This document shows, piece by piece, positions 63,927 through 64,000 of a stretch of 64,000 nucleotides of DNA. A model generated the notes under the pieces. The model did no database searches. It was given only the letters and a program-made list of their open reading frames with translations, and was not told the DNA's origin. The stretch lies in the NCBI GenBank assembly GCA_943736015.1, contig OX031063.1, positions 31,926,172 to 31,990,171 of the forward strand, read 5' to 3'. Both the position numbers and the translations under genes were made by a program. This stretch comes from Tridacna crocea. Taxonomy: Eukaryota > Mollusca > Bivalvia > Cardiida > Cardiidae. Every line of letters starts with the position of its first letter. Within the stretch, counting starts at the first letter, position 1.

Positions 63927-64000
63927 TTAATCCTTTACCAAAAGACAAAATTTGGGATGTGACCAAATTGAAAGCATTTGCAGACGACAAATTAAACATT
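63927..64000 (-). repeat. TTAA-hairpin MITE cut by the window end
   Basis: TTAATCCTTTACCAAAAGAC then AAGCATTTGCAGACGACAAA: the left third of a reverse-orientation copy. Confidence 0.85.

Overview
The window reads as AT-rich animal nuclear DNA, most likely from a bivalve mollusc (heterodont-like). The evidence is its repeat content: a tRNA-derived SINE ending in a CAACACAACCAACCAA-type tail, tandem-core elements of the pearl/Helentron-associated type with ~142-bp and ~166-bp cores, GTCCGTCC-rich dispersed repeats, and small palindromes around a CAGTGTAGATCAAGATCAG-like word. There are no bacterial operons, rRNA genes or CRISPR arrays. The species is inferred, not proven. No gene could be named with confidence. 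Coding calls rest on splice signals plus open, protein-like short exons, so their confidence is low to moderate.

Layout. 0.02-3.2 kb: many copies of a ~225-bp TTAA-flanked palindromic MITE (here 'TTAA-hairpin MITE'), a CRE-type promoter candidate near 0.7 kb and small exon-like segments on the + strand (2641, 2895, 3615). 3.24-14.34 kb: a tandem array of ~505-bp units, each carrying an exon-like core with a polypyrimidine tract, AG acceptor and mostly GT donor; 19 cores are counted. 14.6-17.3 kb: exon-like segments that could end the same + strand gene, with AATAAA at 17271. 17.7-19.0 kb: a ~640-bp tandem duplication. 19.0-24.2 kb: MITEs of three subfamilies and a promoter-like block (TATA plus E2F-type word) with a short first-exon candidate at 23.6-23.8 kb. 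24.5-26.9 kb: a ~142-bp tandem-core element into which a SINE, a MITE and a ~540-bp TTAA element have inserted. 27.1-28.1 kb: MITEs and a tRNA-like sequence. 29.0-31.1 kb: inverted repeats and degenerate dispersed repeats.

31.9-50.7 kb is a nested segmental array: a ~3.8-kb duplication (35.4-38.8 / 39.2-42.6), a third partial copy (32.1-33.3), and six copies of a shorter module (34.35, 43.38, 45.61, 47.96, 48.91, 49.91 kb) that contains a diverged ~135-bp internal repeat. Exon-like segments on the minus strand recur in these units. One of them resembles the YLIMG motif of netrin-like (NTR) domains. The copies differ mainly at amino-acid-changing sites, so purifying selection is not visible. 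They may be pseudogene fragments, diversifying exons, or non-coding.

51.4-58.6 kb: more MITEs, a ~155-bp tandem repeat, a complete-looking pearl/Helentron-like element (54214-56180) with nine 166-bp core anchors, and, 25 bp past its end, the best single coding-like exon in the window (56206-56379). 59-64 kb: the second ~540-bp TTAA element, a GC-rich palindrome, an ~810-bp foldback element with ~210-bp terminal inverted repeats, a 136-codon ORF of uncertain status, and a run of MITEs to the window end.

The window mainly records repeat history. Filled and empty paralogous sites show that the main MITE duplicates TTAA on insertion, and nested insertions give a relative order of events. Two tandem arrays, one on each strand, have multiplied exon-like segments.
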